NCBI GenBank assembly: GCA_964360635.1
Contig: CAYHXO010000006.1
Span: 8,330-72,329, forward strand
DNA: 64,000 bases
Source: CALRGE01 sp964360635
Lineage (GTDB): Bacteria; Patescibacteriota; Gracilibacteria; UBA1369; 2-02-FULL-48-14
Direction of reading: 5' to 3'
Of this stretch, positions 42,063-50,943 are shown one piece after another. Below the pieces are notes generated by a model, which was given only the letters and a program-made list of their open reading frames with translations, was not told the DNA's origin and made no database searches. Position 1 is the stretch's first letter. Every line of letters starts with the position of its first letter. The translations under genes were made by a program, and so were the position numbers.

Positions 42063-43754
42063 ATGCAAAAAATCATTGTTCTAAGCGAAGAATTGATAAG
42101 CCAAATCGCCGCCGGTGAAGTTATTGAGAGACCGGCATCTGCTTTGAAGGAACTTTTGGAAAACAGTATTGATGCAGGTTCTGATAAAATTTCCGTTGAA
42201 ATCGAAGAGGGTGGTTTGAAGAAAATTCGTGTTAGCGACAATGGAAGTGGTATGTGCGCCGAAGACGCACGTTTATCGTTCAAGAAACATGCAACAAGTA
42301 AAATTAAATCGATTGAAGATTTATTTCACGTAAAAAGTTTGGGCTTTCGTGGGGAGGCACTCGCGAGCATTGCAAGTATTGCTCGTGTGGTTTTAGAAAC
42401 TTGTTCAGAGAGAATTGGAACTTTGGTGGAAATTGATGGTGGAAAAGAAATTAGATTTGAAGAAAGTGCTTGTTCAAAAGGAACAGATATTTCGATTTTT
42501 GGACTTTTTCAGCACACGCCCGTTCGAAAAAAATATATGAAACAGGAAAGAACTGAGTATGGTCATATTTTTGAGGTGTTGGCGAATGTGGCTTTATCTC
42601 ACCCGGAAATTTCTTTCAAATTGAAAAATAATAATGAAGAAGTTTTTGATTTACCGGGACGTCAATCTTTGAAAGAAAGAATTCGCTCTTTATATGGTGA
42701 GGCTGCAAATGCTTTGATTCCAATTAGTTATCAACAGTCGAATTTAATTCTGAGTGGCTTTGTTGGAAAACCCGAACTTTCACGTACAAGTAAAAAATAT
42801 CAATTTTTGTTTGTGAACGGTCGGCCAATTGAAGATAGAATGATTTCACACGCGGTGAAAGATGCATTCCACTCCCTTCTGATGCATGAGAAATTTCCTT
42901 GGTATTTGATAGATATGCAAATTGATCCGAATTTGATAGATGTTAATGTCCACCCACGAAAACTTGAAATCAGATTTCTGAATCAGCAGGAAGTTTTTAG
43001 AGTTGTTATGTCTACAATTCATCACGCGCTTGAAGCCAACGTTTTGGCGCCGATAATTGGGCAGCCAAAAGTTGAGTTTACACGGGAGGCGGAAGCTGGC
43101 ATTCGACCGGTGTTTGAACTTAATGCTGACCTTCGGTCAGTGCAATCAATTAGAGAAGCAATTCCGCAGAAACTTATTGAATTCGAAAAAGTTTATATGC
43201 GGCCGATTGCACAAGTCGCCAATTCTTATATTGTTGCAGAAAGCGAAGAAGGTCTGATTTTAATAGATCAACATGCGGCTCACGAAAGAGTACGCTATGC
43301 AGGATTGATGGAGAATTTGGAGAGTAAAAAAATTGAAAAACAGGCCGTTTTGGTTCCGTTAGAATTAGAGTTGGGAAAAGATGGATTCAGAATTGTTAAG
43401 GATCATTTGGCAGATTTTGAACTTTTAGGATTTGACTTGGAGGAATTTGGCGGGCGAACTTTTTTGCTGAGGGCGACACCTTTTGGCGTGCGAAATCCGG
43501 ATGCTTTTTTGAATGAAATTATTAGCGATTTGAGCTCGAATCCTGTTAAAGATTTTCGTGAAACTTTGCTGACTTACACCGCTTGCCGAGGTGCGATAAA
43601 ATTTGGTGATAATTTGACTATAAGTGAAATGGAAGCGCTGATTCGCGACATGGAAAAAACCAAGCACTGTAGCCATTGTCCACATGGACGTCCTGCTTTT
43701 GTGACTTTGACTTTTGATGGATTGGAGACCATGTTTAAGAGGAAGAATTTCTAG
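42063..43754 (+). CDS. mutL: DNA mismatch repair protein MutL
   Basis: The 563-aa protein has an N-terminal GHKL ATPase (IAAGEVIERPASALKELLENSIDAG, VSDNGSGM, ATSKI, GFRGEALASI, FVNGRPIEDRMI, NVHPRKLEIRF). The C-terminal endonuclease region contains DQHAAHERVRYA, ACRGAIKFGD and CPHGRP. The endonuclease motif DQHA(X)2E(X)4E is complete except that its last Glu is Ala. The start at 42063 matches the family beginning (IIVLSEELISQIAAGEV). No mutS is in the window. Confidence 0.95.
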   Translation: MQKIIVLSEELISQIAAGEVIERPASALKELLENSIDAGSDKISVEIEEGGLKKIRVSDNGSGMCAEDARLSFKKHATSKIKSIEDLFHVKSLGFRGEALASIASIARVVLETCSERIGTLVEIDGGKEIRFEESACSKGTDISIFGLFQHTPVRKKYMKQERTEYGHIFEVLANVALSHPEISFKLKNNNEEVFDLPGRQSLKERIRSLYGEAANALIPISYQQSNLILSGFVGKPELSRTSKKYQFLFVNGRPIEDRMISHAVKDAFHSLLMHEKFPWYLIDMQIDPNLIDVNVHPRKLEIRFLNQQEVFRVVMSTIHHALEANVLAPIIGQPKVEFTREAEAGIRPVFELNADLRSVQSIREAIPQKLIEFEKVYMRPIAQVANSYIVAESEEGLILIDQHAAHERVRYAGLMENLESKKIEKQAVLVPLELELGKDGFRIVKDHLADFELLGFDLEEFGGRTFLLRATPFGVRNPDAFLNEIISDLSSNPVKDFRETLLTYTACRGAIKFGDNLTISEMEALIRDMEKTKHCSHCPHGRPAFVTLTFDGLETMFKRKNF

Positions 43755-43775
43755 AGCTAAAGGTGGCGAAATACG

Positions 43776-43787
43776 AGTGCACACTCA
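43776..43787. repeat. Short palindrome between mutL and the HNH gene
   Basis: GAGTG-CA-CACTC (43776-43787), 22 bp after the mutL stop and 60 bp before the next -10. No terminator T run follows. Its meaning is unclear. Confidence 0.3.
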
Positions 43788-43843
43788 CCCAGCGAATTGT
43801 CCAGCTGAAGTGGGCGTTTTGATCTGTTAATCGCGTGGGTTTT

Positions 43844-43852
43844 TGCTATACT
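43844..43852 (+). promoter_or_regulatory. Extended -10 promoter of the HNH gene
   Basis: The -10 TATACT (43847-43852) is part of TTGCTATACT, so it has the TG-N extension. No convincing -35 is seen. Transcription would start about 18 nt before the ATG at 43877. Confidence 0.5.
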
Positions 43853-43876
43853 TTTTTTAATTTAACCCCACCTAAA

Positions 43877-44647
43877 ATGAACGATAAAGAACTACTAGAG
43901 ATGGCTCTGACTTATGGTCGAAATGCTCTGCTTTGGCGGCAGAAATTTATTGGACTTTTGCCGGAGATTTACAAGAGGCGTTTGTTTGAACAGAAAGGTT
44001 GTAGTTCTATCTTCGAGTTCGCAGCGAAATTCTGCGGTCTTTCTAATGATCAAGTTCGTTTGACGCTAAAGTTGGAGGAGAGATTTACTGAGATGCCAAG
44101 ATTGCACGAACAACTTGTAACTGGCGAAGTAAGTATTAATAAGCTCGCCCGAATTGCATCAATTGCGACAAAAGAGAACGAAGTAGAGCTTTCTGAAATC
44201 GTTCAAAATATGTCACAAAAAGCAGTAGAAACTTTAGTACGTGATGAAAAGTTTACAGGGATGCGCGCGCAGACTTTAAGCTTAAATGATGAAGTTCGGA
44301 GTAGACTTGTTGAACTTCAGGAGAAAGGAATCGATGTTAATGAGCTAATCAGCGCCGCGCTTAACAAACGAGAAGAAGAAATTGCAGAAGAGAAAGCTCA
44401 ACCTGTTGAGACAGCAAAAAGTAGACCTGTTCCAGCCAAAACAGAAAGACTTCTCACAAAAGAACACGGCACCAAATGCTCCATTCCAACCTGTTATAAA
44501 CCATCTGAAGTTATTCACCACACGCAAACATTCGCACTTTCACACAGGCACGACCCAAACTATCTCGCGCCACTCTGCAAAGAACACCACGAAATTGCGC
44601 ATGCGATTAATTTGAAGGTGAGGGAAAAGAGAAAATACGTCGCTTGA
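43877..44647 (+). CDS. HNH endonuclease with DUF222-like N-terminal region
   Basis: The 256-aa protein is helical for ~190 residues (LLEMALTYGRNALLWRQKFIG, INKLARIASIATKENE, AVETLVRDEK), in the style of DUF222/13E12-type HNH proteins. A C-terminal HNH nuclease follows: CSIPTCYKPSEVIHHTQTF, NYLAPLCKEHHEIAH. Both zinc-type Cys pairs and the catalytic His pair are present. Such genes are often multicopy and mobile, and this one stands alone. I use the ATG at 43877, consistent with the -10 upstream. Confidence 0.82.
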   Translation: MNDKELLEMALTYGRNALLWRQKFIGLLPEIYKRRLFEQKGCSSIFEFAAKFCGLSNDQVRLTLKLEERFTEMPRLHEQLVTGEVSINKLARIASIATKENEVELSEIVQNMSQKAVETLVRDEKFTGMRAQTLSLNDEVRSRLVELQEKGIDVNELISAALNKREEEIAEEKAQPVETAKSRPVPAKTERLLTKEHGTKCSIPTCYKPSEVIHHTQTFALSHRHDPNYLAPLCKEHHEIAHAINLKVREKRKYVA

Positions 44648-44671
44648 CTTATTGTAGTTTTAATGTATAGT
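44644..44671 (+). promoter_or_regulatory. Promoter of the lipoprotein gene at 44694
   Basis: TTGACT (44644-44649), 16 bp, TATAGT (44666-44671). The -35 overlaps the stop codon of the HNH gene. Leader length is about 16 nt. Confidence 0.65.
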
Positions 44672-44693
44672 GTGGCTCTATTAACAAAAAATT

Positions 44694-45245
44694 ATGTCAA
44701 AAATTAGACAATTTACAGCAGGGACAATGGCCGTAGGATTGGCTGCTTGTATAAGTGACAATGCACAACAAGAAGAATCACCAATTAAACCTAAAATTGT
44801 TGAGCAGAAAGCTCCTGAAGCCCATGAAGCGACTGAGATTTCAGATATTGCCAAATACACATCTGATCACGCGCTAAATCAAACTCTAGATATTGCTGGT
44901 GGCGACAGTTTTGATACAGAAGTTTCGGGTATGCTTTTGAACAAGAATGGCCTACTTTATTTAGACATAAGCAGCGTGGCTGATCCAAGGTTTGAAACAA
45001 GCGTACGGACTATGATAGATGAAGGGAATACTCTGAATGCTAAAGGTGAAAATTCATTGTTGTTCAGATTAAGTTGTATTGAAAATGGGAAATTTGTATC
45101 TGATAGTGGGATAACTGGTCTATCAAATTTACCAAAAATTGACGGCGTTGTTCGCCCATTCACTCTTGGTTTTAAGCTTACTGAAGAAACAGGAATGGCT
45201 GATGGAAAATGTGTAAGTTTGGCAGATTCAATTTCCTCAAAATAA
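44694..45245 (+). CDS. Putative lipoprotein, 183 aa
   Basis: The N-terminus FTAGTMAVGLAACISDN has a plausible lipobox (GLAAC) but a short hydrophobic stretch, so export is likely rather than certain. The mature part begins with a Glu/Pro/Lys-rich linker, then a domain with KNGLLYLDISSVADPRFE, SLLFRLSCIENGKF and KLTEETGMADGKCVSLAD, whose two Cys may pair. I do not recognise it. It is a single gene with its own promoter, convergent with the DUF4012 gene. Confidence 0.7.
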   Translation: MSKIRQFTAGTMAVGLAACISDNAQQEESPIKPKIVEQKAPEAHEATEISDIAKYTSDHALNQTLDIAGGDSFDTEVSGMLLNKNGLLYLDISSVADPRFETSVRTMIDEGNTLNAKGENSLLFRLSCIENGKFVSDSGITGLSNLPKIDGVVRPFTLGFKLTEETGMADGKCVSLADSISSK

Positions 45246-45247
45246 AT

Positions 45248-47332
45248 CTAACGATAAAGCAGCTTTATATCTAAATCAGATTCGAAGCTGTTTTTTAGTA
45301 TATAATCAAAAGGTTCCTCTGGTGGATTTGGAAGCGGATAACTGGAAAGTAAGTCGCGTTCCGAAGTGAAGGTTTTTGTGAAGTCGATATTTTTTAGACC
45401 CGGCTGTTTGTAGACATGGAAATTGTATTCCGTGAAATTTCCGTTGAAAGACTTAGGAAGCGCGTATTGAATTGAAAATGATTTTGATTCGCCTGGATTT
45501 ACGATTGATTCAGTATAGAAATATGAAACTTCTTCAATTGGATCGTAGTAAAATTGAAGATCATCGCGAAGTACACCGGCAGTTGACAGTATTCTTGAAC
45601 CCTCTGGTAAGTAGATTCGAATTCCTGTTTTGTTAGGAGCATTTCCAAGTACTTTTTCAAGATCGGGATTCCATTTTGTGAAACCATATTCTTCTGTGAT
45701 TTTTTTTATCCATGAAAGAGTTGAGGCGTTAAAAGTGTGTGTTCGAGTGATTGAAACTGTTCCAACTACCCCTCCGTCTGTCAGGATTTGTGTATCGTGA
45801 TTTATTGAAGTCTGCATGTAACGATCACTTTTATTAGCTCCGATATTTGTGAAAATAGGCATAAAATAATCGTCGCTGAGAGTGAATGCACCGTCTAAGT
45901 GAAGCTGAGTAATGAGGCTCTGTACTTCCGGGAATTTGTGGTAAGCAAGAATTTGTTTTTTACCCGCCTCAAGCATCACTCGCGCAGCGAGCTTCCTATC
46001 AATTTCAGTATTTTTTAGTTTTTCTAGAAATGATTTTACTAGCTCGTTTAGAATTTGTTTTGGAGAGCCTACTCCGTAATATTTTGATTCAACAAGTGTG
46101 CTTAAAAGTGTTGGTAGAGTTTCTGCAGAAATTGCTTTGCCCAAAGACGGCACTGTTAATGGACCGGTTTCTTCAAGCATTGCCTGCATTGCTGATAAAT
46201 TTACACCTATTACTCCGTCAACTCCCGGGCCCCCTTCTTGCTCAAGAAACCAAGCTGCTTTTTGTGCAGAATATGTGAAATCGGGAGAAATATTGCTATC
46301 ACGCATTCGCCAAAATCTGCTTAATGCTTTTAGTTCATGAATTGGCACTTCGATTGGATTTTGATAAATCCCATCATATTCATAAACGTCATGGAATTCG
46401 TAATTTGTCAGTCGTCCATCATTTAAATCTACTAAAACGAAACTACCAATGAAGCCGCCACCCGGGCGCATTTCATCATTGTTCATTAAAAGTACAAGAT
46501 AGCGTTGAGGATAGCGATGTCCGAGTAGAGTTAAAACCGCATCTTTATTTTCTACCCACATTTGGAACATCGCAGAAAGTGCTTTCACTTTTTCGCGAAA
46601 GTCGATAAATTTTGTTTCGTAATCAGTTGTACTGAGATCTACGTTTGCGAGAAGAGCATTAATTTGTGTAAGTTTCTCAGATGCAGGCTCGATATCTGAA
46701 ATTGAAATTTGATCGAGATATTCAGTTAATGAGCCTTCTTTCGGTAGATTTTCAAAAGATGTTTTTGCAGTAGAAATATGTTGACCGACTTCTGCGATCA
46801 ATGTCCCTGCATCAAGAATATTTCTTAAACTTTTTACTTCTGCAGGTTCAGCGAGCCATTCGGACTGATGAACAAGTAGAAATTTACTTTTTTCTTCCGC
46901 TTCTGCAAAAAGTTTTTCGGCTTCTTCAAAAAGAATCAGATCTGACCCCTCTTCACCTGAGATTACTGACTGGCCAGCTCCTTTCAAAGATGTGAAGGCT
47001 TGTGCAGCTGATGCAAGGGCCTCTTTACCTTTCGTTTTTCCCAAAAATAAAACTTGGCCAAGGTTCAAAAGTACAATCAAAAATACTGCCGTGGCAATCA
47101 TTCCAATTCTTCCCAGACCTTGTTTATCAGGTGAAATTTCTCCAACGATACATATCCTGCCGGAAGAAGTTCTTTGTGATTTGATTTCTTCTTTTGTGTT
47201 GATTGTGACGTTTTCATGAGCTCGAGATTTTTTTCGACTATCAACAGATTTTAAATTCAATAAATGCTCGGAAACCGTAGGTGTTTCTTCTTCGCTCAAA
47301 ATCTCCGGACCAATGTCTAATTTGAGGTTCAT
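45248..47332 (-). CDS. DUF4012-family membrane-anchored protein
   Basis: The 694-aa protein has a cytoplasmic N-terminus of ~75 residues, one membrane segment at ~77-96 (RIGMIATAVFLIVLLNLGQV) and a coiled helical region at ~100-260. The DUF4012 core follows (RYLVLLMNNDEMRPGGGFIGSF, GRLTNYEFHDVYEYDG, KAAWFLEQEGGPGVDGVIG). The C-terminal ~170 residues are beta-rich (YLPEGSRILST, FSIQYALP). DUF4012 proteins are common in CPR and Gram-positive envelopes and have no settled function. It overlaps the upstream gene by 4 bp, forming a two-gene operon. Confidence 0.85.
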   Translation of the reverse strand: MNLKLDIGPEILSEEETPTVSEHLLNLKSVDSRKKSRAHENVTINTKEEIKSQRTSSGRICIVGEISPDKQGLGRIGMIATAVFLIVLLNLGQVLFLGKTKGKEALASAAQAFTSLKGAGQSVISGEEGSDLILFEEAEKLFAEAEEKSKFLLVHQSEWLAEPAEVKSLRNILDAGTLIAEVGQHISTAKTSFENLPKEGSLTEYLDQISISDIEPASEKLTQINALLANVDLSTTDYETKFIDFREKVKALSAMFQMWVENKDAVLTLLGHRYPQRYLVLLMNNDEMRPGGGFIGSFVLVDLNDGRLTNYEFHDVYEYDGIYQNPIEVPIHELKALSRFWRMRDSNISPDFTYSAQKAAWFLEQEGGPGVDGVIGVNLSAMQAMLEETGPLTVPSLGKAISAETLPTLLSTLVESKYYGVGSPKQILNELVKSFLEKLKNTEIDRKLAARVMLEAGKKQILAYHKFPEVQSLITQLHLDGAFTLSDDYFMPIFTNIGANKSDRYMQTSINHDTQILTDGGVVGTVSITRTHTFNASTLSWIKKITEEYGFTKWNPDLEKVLGNAPNKTGIRIYLPEGSRILSTAGVLRDDLQFYYDPIEEVSYFYTESIVNPGESKSFSIQYALPKSFNGNFTEYNFHVYKQPGLKNIDFTKTFTSERDLLSSYPLPNPPEEPFDYILKNSFESDLDIKLLYR

Positions 47333-48927
47333 TTGAACTGAAGTGAGTGTCTAGTGAATATACCGTCATCAAACACTTTACGTGTTGTTGCGAAATTTTT
47401 AAAGCCTTTTAACAGGTCTTTTAAGATATTCCCATCAGGAAGCAGTTCAATGTGCAGAATTGAGATCTCATCAGAGCCCGATAAAAGCTGACCGTAGTCA
47501 CGAATTGAACGCTTTTCGGCACGGCCGTCCATCTTGTCTAAAATGTCAAAAAGATCTTTCTCATTTGTCGCAAAAACTGCTTTATCATCTAAAATTGCGA
47601 TGCTGGCAAAAGATTTATCTCCGGCTTTCCATTCAACATAAGTGTGACCTTCATAATTTTTATCTATCTGTGTTAATGGCACAAGTGTTGCTTGAGTTTC
47701 TGTCACTTTATTTCCATCTATTTCCACTTCGACCTGCCTTTCATTTTTATATTGATAAGTTCGTGCAAAAAGATCTCGAAGTTTGTAAATTTCACTGCTT
47801 TCTTCAAGAGTGATTTCAAGAATTAATACTACCGATTCAGGACTCATTGCAAAAAGATATTCACCATCTAGGATTGGGTAAATTTCTTTTTCGAGATCGA
47901 TTCCTTCTCCTAAATACTGAAGTGCTGTCGCCTTAATTGAAGATTCAAAAATTAGTGCTGCGCTTGAGTGAAGTGCATTTAACAGATCAATCATTCTAAA
48001 AACCTGGGCTTTGATGTTATGGCCTCCCCATTCAAACAAAAAATTCTCAGGCAAATATGGTAAAAATTTCTGTTCATATTTTGTGTCATATCTGAAAAAT
48101 GCCTCGTTTTCGATTCTACTTTTATCAACTGCTGTAAAAGTTTCAAGATTCCAACCTGAATCGCTCATTTTTATAGTGCCTCCAAAAGATGAAAAAATTT
48201 GAAAAAGTGATTCCATGAAGCCCAGTTCGTTTACGCCGATTTTTGCAAACGCTTGCGCGATGTACAACCTTGTTTTCGGTAGATTTGAGTAGAAAAATGC
48301 AGAAGAAAAATATTGTAAACGTGAGCGTAAATTTTGATAATTTTCCGTGTCTATGATTTTTTCGTTGTCATCTAGAATTTCTTTGAGAATCTCCGGTTTT
48401 GTAGAAAAAGCCAAAAGATTTTCAGTGAAAGCGAATGAAAAAGGGTGGGAAACAGGATAAGAATAAATATTATTTTCTTCTGATAATTCTTCATCAGGGA
48501 TGAGAAGAGTTTTTAGATATTTAAGGGCTTTTTTTTCGGATTTAATTTTGAAAAATATCACAGGTTCTTCAGACACGAATGCAATTCCAATTTTGTCATC
48601 AATAAAATCGAGTTTTTCAGGATTTGATCCAAGATAATATTCGAATGGAATTTGTAATTTCGAAGCTGCAAAAGGGCTATCATCTGGTAACGCATCTGCC
48701 GATGCCAAATAATCTTCAATTGAAAATGTTGCGAACGCGAAAGTATCTTCCGCAGGTAAAATTGCCGCAAGATCGGGCAGTTTTTGAGTTCGCATATAAA
48801 TGAAAAAAACGAAAATCAGAGCCGCAAGCAAAAGGCTGGCAATCAGCAGACTTTCAGAAACGTAAAGCTGCATTTTATAGACAACTCTAACAAGTTTCTC
48901 CTTAAAATTTGATATTTTCTCTTCCAT
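47329..48927 (-). CDS. DUF3352-like membrane-anchored protein
   Basis: The 532-aa protein has one N-terminal membrane helix at ~25-46 (LLIASLLLAALIFVFFIYM). A large extracytoplasmic domain begins LPAEDTFAFATFSIEDYL, matching the DUF3352 pattern, with repeated modules such as IGIAFVSEEPVIFFKIKSEKKA, LAFSTKPEILKEILDD and AVFATNEKDLFDILDKMDG. Its function is unknown. It is the first gene of the pair with the DUF4012 protein (ATGA overlap), so the two probably work together at the cell surface. Confidence 0.75.
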   Translation of the reverse strand: MEEKISNFKEKLVRVVYKMQLYVSESLLIASLLLAALIFVFFIYMRTQKLPDLAAILPAEDTFAFATFSIEDYLASADALPDDSPFAASKLQIPFEYYLGSNPEKLDFIDDKIGIAFVSEEPVIFFKIKSEKKALKYLKTLLIPDEELSEENNIYSYPVSHPFSFAFTENLLAFSTKPEILKEILDDNEKIIDTENYQNLRSRLQYFSSAFFYSNLPKTRLYIAQAFAKIGVNELGFMESLFQIFSSFGGTIKMSDSGWNLETFTAVDKSRIENEAFFRYDTKYEQKFLPYLPENFLFEWGGHNIKAQVFRMIDLLNALHSSAALIFESSIKATALQYLGEGIDLEKEIYPILDGEYLFAMSPESVVLILEITLEESSEIYKLRDLFARTYQYKNERQVEVEIDGNKVTETQATLVPLTQIDKNYEGHTYVEWKAGDKSFASIAILDDKAVFATNEKDLFDILDKMDGRAEKRSIRDYGQLLSGSDEISILHIELLPDGNILKDLLKGFKNFATTRKVFDDGIFTRHSLQFK

Positions 48928-48960
48928 AAGCGTTTAATGCCGCGTGATTATACCTGAATG

Positions 48961-48975
48961 TCTAGACAAAGAAAA
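48961..48975. repeat. 15-bp direct repeat, left border of the AbiE unit
   Basis: TCTAGACAAAGAAAA occurs here and again at 50389-50403 in the same orientation, just outside the two AbiE genes. It looks like a target duplication or recombination border. Confidence 0.6.
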
Positions 48976-49010
48976 TGCATCGAGGAATTTGAGGGGGATT
49001 TCAATTGAGC

Positions 49011-49074
49011 TTGAAAAGAAATGACTAAAGTGATACAATGAGAGCTAAAGGTAAGAATAAATCTTACATTTAGC
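49011..49074 (+). promoter_or_regulatory. AbiE promoter and dyad operator
   Basis: TTGAAA (49011-49016), 17 bp, TACAAT (49034-49039) with a TG extension. Immediately downstream lies a dyad: GCTAAA-G-GTAAGA (49044-49056), loop ATAAA, TCTTAC-A-TTTAGC (49062-49074). That is 12 paired bases per arm around one mismatch. AbiEi antitoxins repress their operons through inverted repeats, so this is the likely binding site. Confidence 0.7.
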
Positions 49075-49084
49075 CTCCATATGT

Positions 49085-49651
49085 ATGAATGAGCTGCTAA
49101 GATCAAAACAAACAGTATTCTCTTTTAAAGAACTTATTTTATTGTGGGGAAATCTCGAGGTAAAAACAGCAAAATCCAGGGTGAATTATTACGTTAGGAA
49201 AGGGCAACTTTATCACATTCGTCGTGGCCTATATGGCAAAGATAAAAACTATGACAGATATGAATTAGCAAATAAAATTTTTTCGCCTTCTTACATAAGT
49301 TTTGAAACTGTCTCCGGTGCCGCCGGACTAACTTTTCAATACTATAGTCAGATTTTTCTTGCATCGTATCAAACTAGAGAATTAATTTGTGATGATCAAA
49401 AATTTAGCTTTAAAACTATTAAAGACTCTATTCTACTCGATACAACTGGAATAGAAAAACGTGAGAGCTATTATATCGCAAGCCCTGAAAGAGCTTTTTT
49501 AGATATGATTTATCTTCATCCAACTTACTATTTTGATAATCTTTCAACATTAAATTGGGAAAAAGTATATGCAATTTTACCGATATATAACTCCAGAAGA
49601 ATGGAAAAAGCTGTCAAAGTATATCAAGATGAATACATGAAAAGTCTTTAA
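49085..49651 (+). CDS. AbiEi-family antitoxin / transcriptional regulator
   Basis: The 188-aa protein has an N-terminal winged helix of the AbiEi type (FSFKELILLWGNLEVKTAKSRVNYYVRKGQLYHIRRGLYG). The C-terminal domain is helical (IASPERAFLDMIYLHPTYYF). AbiEi is the antitoxin and autorepressor of type IV AbiE systems, originally found as phage-abortive-infection modules. It is followed after 9 bp by the AbiEii nucleotidyltransferase and preceded by a strong dyad. Confidence 0.85.
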   Translation: MNELLRSKQTVFSFKELILLWGNLEVKTAKSRVNYYVRKGQLYHIRRGLYGKDKNYDRYELANKIFSPSYISFETVSGAAGLTFQYYSQIFLASYQTRELICDDQKFSFKTIKDSILLDTTGIEKRESYYIASPERAFLDMIYLHPTYYFDNLSTLNWEKVYAILPIYNSRRMEKAVKVYQDEYMKSL

Positions 49652-49660
49652 TTTAATTTT

Positions 49661-50365
49661 ATGACTCTAAATCAGGCAACACATAGAACTATTTTCATAA
49701 AAATTCTGAGTGATATTTTTAAAGATCCTACTGTAGGTCCTGTTTTAGGCTTCAAAGGAGGTACAGCGGCTTACTTATTTTATGATTTAAATAGATTCTC
49801 TGTTGATCTTGATTTCGATTTATTAGATATAGAAAAAAAAGATTACGTTTTTGAGCGAGTAAAAAATATTCTTGAAACTTACGGAACTTTAAGAAATGCA
49901 GATGTAAAAAGTTATACCCTTTTTTATCTTCTTTCCTACCACGATAAGGAGAAAAATCATCAAAATATAAAGGTTGAAATAAGTCATCGTGAATGTGAGT
50001 CGAGATATGAGGTTAAATCTTATATGGGAATTTCAATGAAAGTTATGGTTAAAGATGACATGGTAGCCAATAAATTACTAGCAATGAAAAATCGTATGGG
50101 ACGAGCAAATCGAGATATTTTTGATGTATATTTTTTCCTAAAAAATGATTGGCCGATAAATAAAGTACTGGTTGAAAAACGAAGCGGGCTAGCGTATATC
50201 AAATTTATTGAGGAGTGCATTGAATCCCTAGAAAAAAGGGGTAGCAATGACATACTCTCGCGAATGGGTGAACTTCTAACTCAATCACAAAAAGAATGGG
50301 TTCGTTCAAAACTTGTTCCCGAAACAATTTTTTTGCTTAAACTTACTCTGGATAACGAAAGGTAA
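49661..50365 (+). CDS. AbiEii-family nucleotidyltransferase toxin
   Basis: The 234-aa protein has the nucleotidyltransferase motif GFKGGTAAYLFYDLNRFSVDLDFDLLD (Gly-Gly and the DxD pair). IKVEISHRE supplies the third acidic strand, and VKDDMVANKLLAMKNRMGRANRDIFDVYFFLK follows, as in AbiEii/DUF1814. These toxins transfer nucleotides, for example onto tRNA in some members, and stop growth. It forms an operon with the AbiEi gene. Confidence 0.9.
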   Translation: MTLNQATHRTIFIKILSDIFKDPTVGPVLGFKGGTAAYLFYDLNRFSVDLDFDLLDIEKKDYVFERVKNILETYGTLRNADVKSYTLFYLLSYHDKEKNHQNIKVEISHRECESRYEVKSYMGISMKVMVKDDMVANKLLAMKNRMGRANRDIFDVYFFLKNDWPINKVLVEKRSGLAYIKFIEECIESLEKRGSNDILSRMGELLTQSQKEWVRSKLVPETIFLLKLTLDNER

Positions 50366-50388
50366 CTTTATCTCTATGACACAAGTAA

Positions 50389-50403
50389 TCTAGACAAAGA
50401 AAA
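50389..50403. repeat. 15-bp direct repeat, right border of the AbiE unit
   Basis: An exact copy of 48961-48975, 23 bp after the toxin stop. Confidence 0.6.
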
Positions 50404-50493
50404 CTGCCGATGATAAGCACAAGTACTCTAATTTTATTTATGTCACTTGAATTCAGAAAATCATTAATTGACTCACGAATACTTTAGAATGAC

Positions 50494-50498
50494 GGAGG
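50494..50498 (+). promoter_or_regulatory. Shine-Dalgarno of the MOSC-like gene
   Basis: GGAGG lies 7 nt before TTG (50506) and 10 nt before GTG (50509). It is one of the few clear Shine-Dalgarno sequences in the window, and it fixes a non-ATG start. Confidence 0.55.
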
Positions 50499-50505
50499 TC
50501 AACTT

Positions 50506-50931
50506 TTGGTGACTTCACAATCGACTTTAAATTGGATGAATGAAGGCCTCGTGGAATATAATAGACAGATTTCGGATAGAGCATTTCGACCTAATATTTT
50601 ACTTGATGGACTTCCGCCCAATGTGGAAGATTTAATTGATAGTGCTGTCATTAAACCCGGATACATGAAAGAAAGCGGTTTAAAACTAGTTAATGGAGTA
50701 AGGATGGAATTCGGAAAAATGTGTGTGAGATGTGCTATTCCAAATATTGACCCTAAAACTGCTACTCATACTGCCGAACCGGGGAAATGGTTAGTAAAAA
50801 ATAGACCGAGAAGACTTGATGTTCCCAAAGCAACTTTTGGTGTTAATGCGGAATTTGATGTTAGTGAAGGGAAACATCTTATTACCGATGATGACAAATT
50901 CATAATCACTGGAGAAAAAACTTCATTATGA
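50506..50931 (+). CDS. MOSC-domain-like protein, short
   Basis: The 141-aa protein matches the MOSC core (FRPNILLDGLPPNVEDL, LVNGVRMEFGKMCVRCAIPNIDPKTATHT, TFGVNAEFD), including the conserved Cys region that binds the molybdenum cofactor sulfur in this fold. It is shorter than YcbX/mARC-type proteins and lacks their N-terminal beta-barrel, so it is either a minimal MOSC protein or a 5'-truncated gene. The start is TTG at 50506 or GTG at 50509. A clear GGAGG at 50494-50498 supports a real start here. No molybdopterin genes are nearby. Confidence 0.65.
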   Translation: MVTSQSTLNWMNEGLVEYNRQISDRAFRPNILLDGLPPNVEDLIDSAVIKPGYMKESGLKLVNGVRMEFGKMCVRCAIPNIDPKTATHTAEPGKWLVKNRPRRLDVPKATFGVNAEFDVSEGKHLITDDDKFIITGEKTSL

Positions 50932-50943
50932 TAAAATCGCCAC

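Noticed and set aside
50468..50490. TTGACT...TAGAAT promoter for the MOSC-like gene
   Set aside because: The spacer is only 11 bp.
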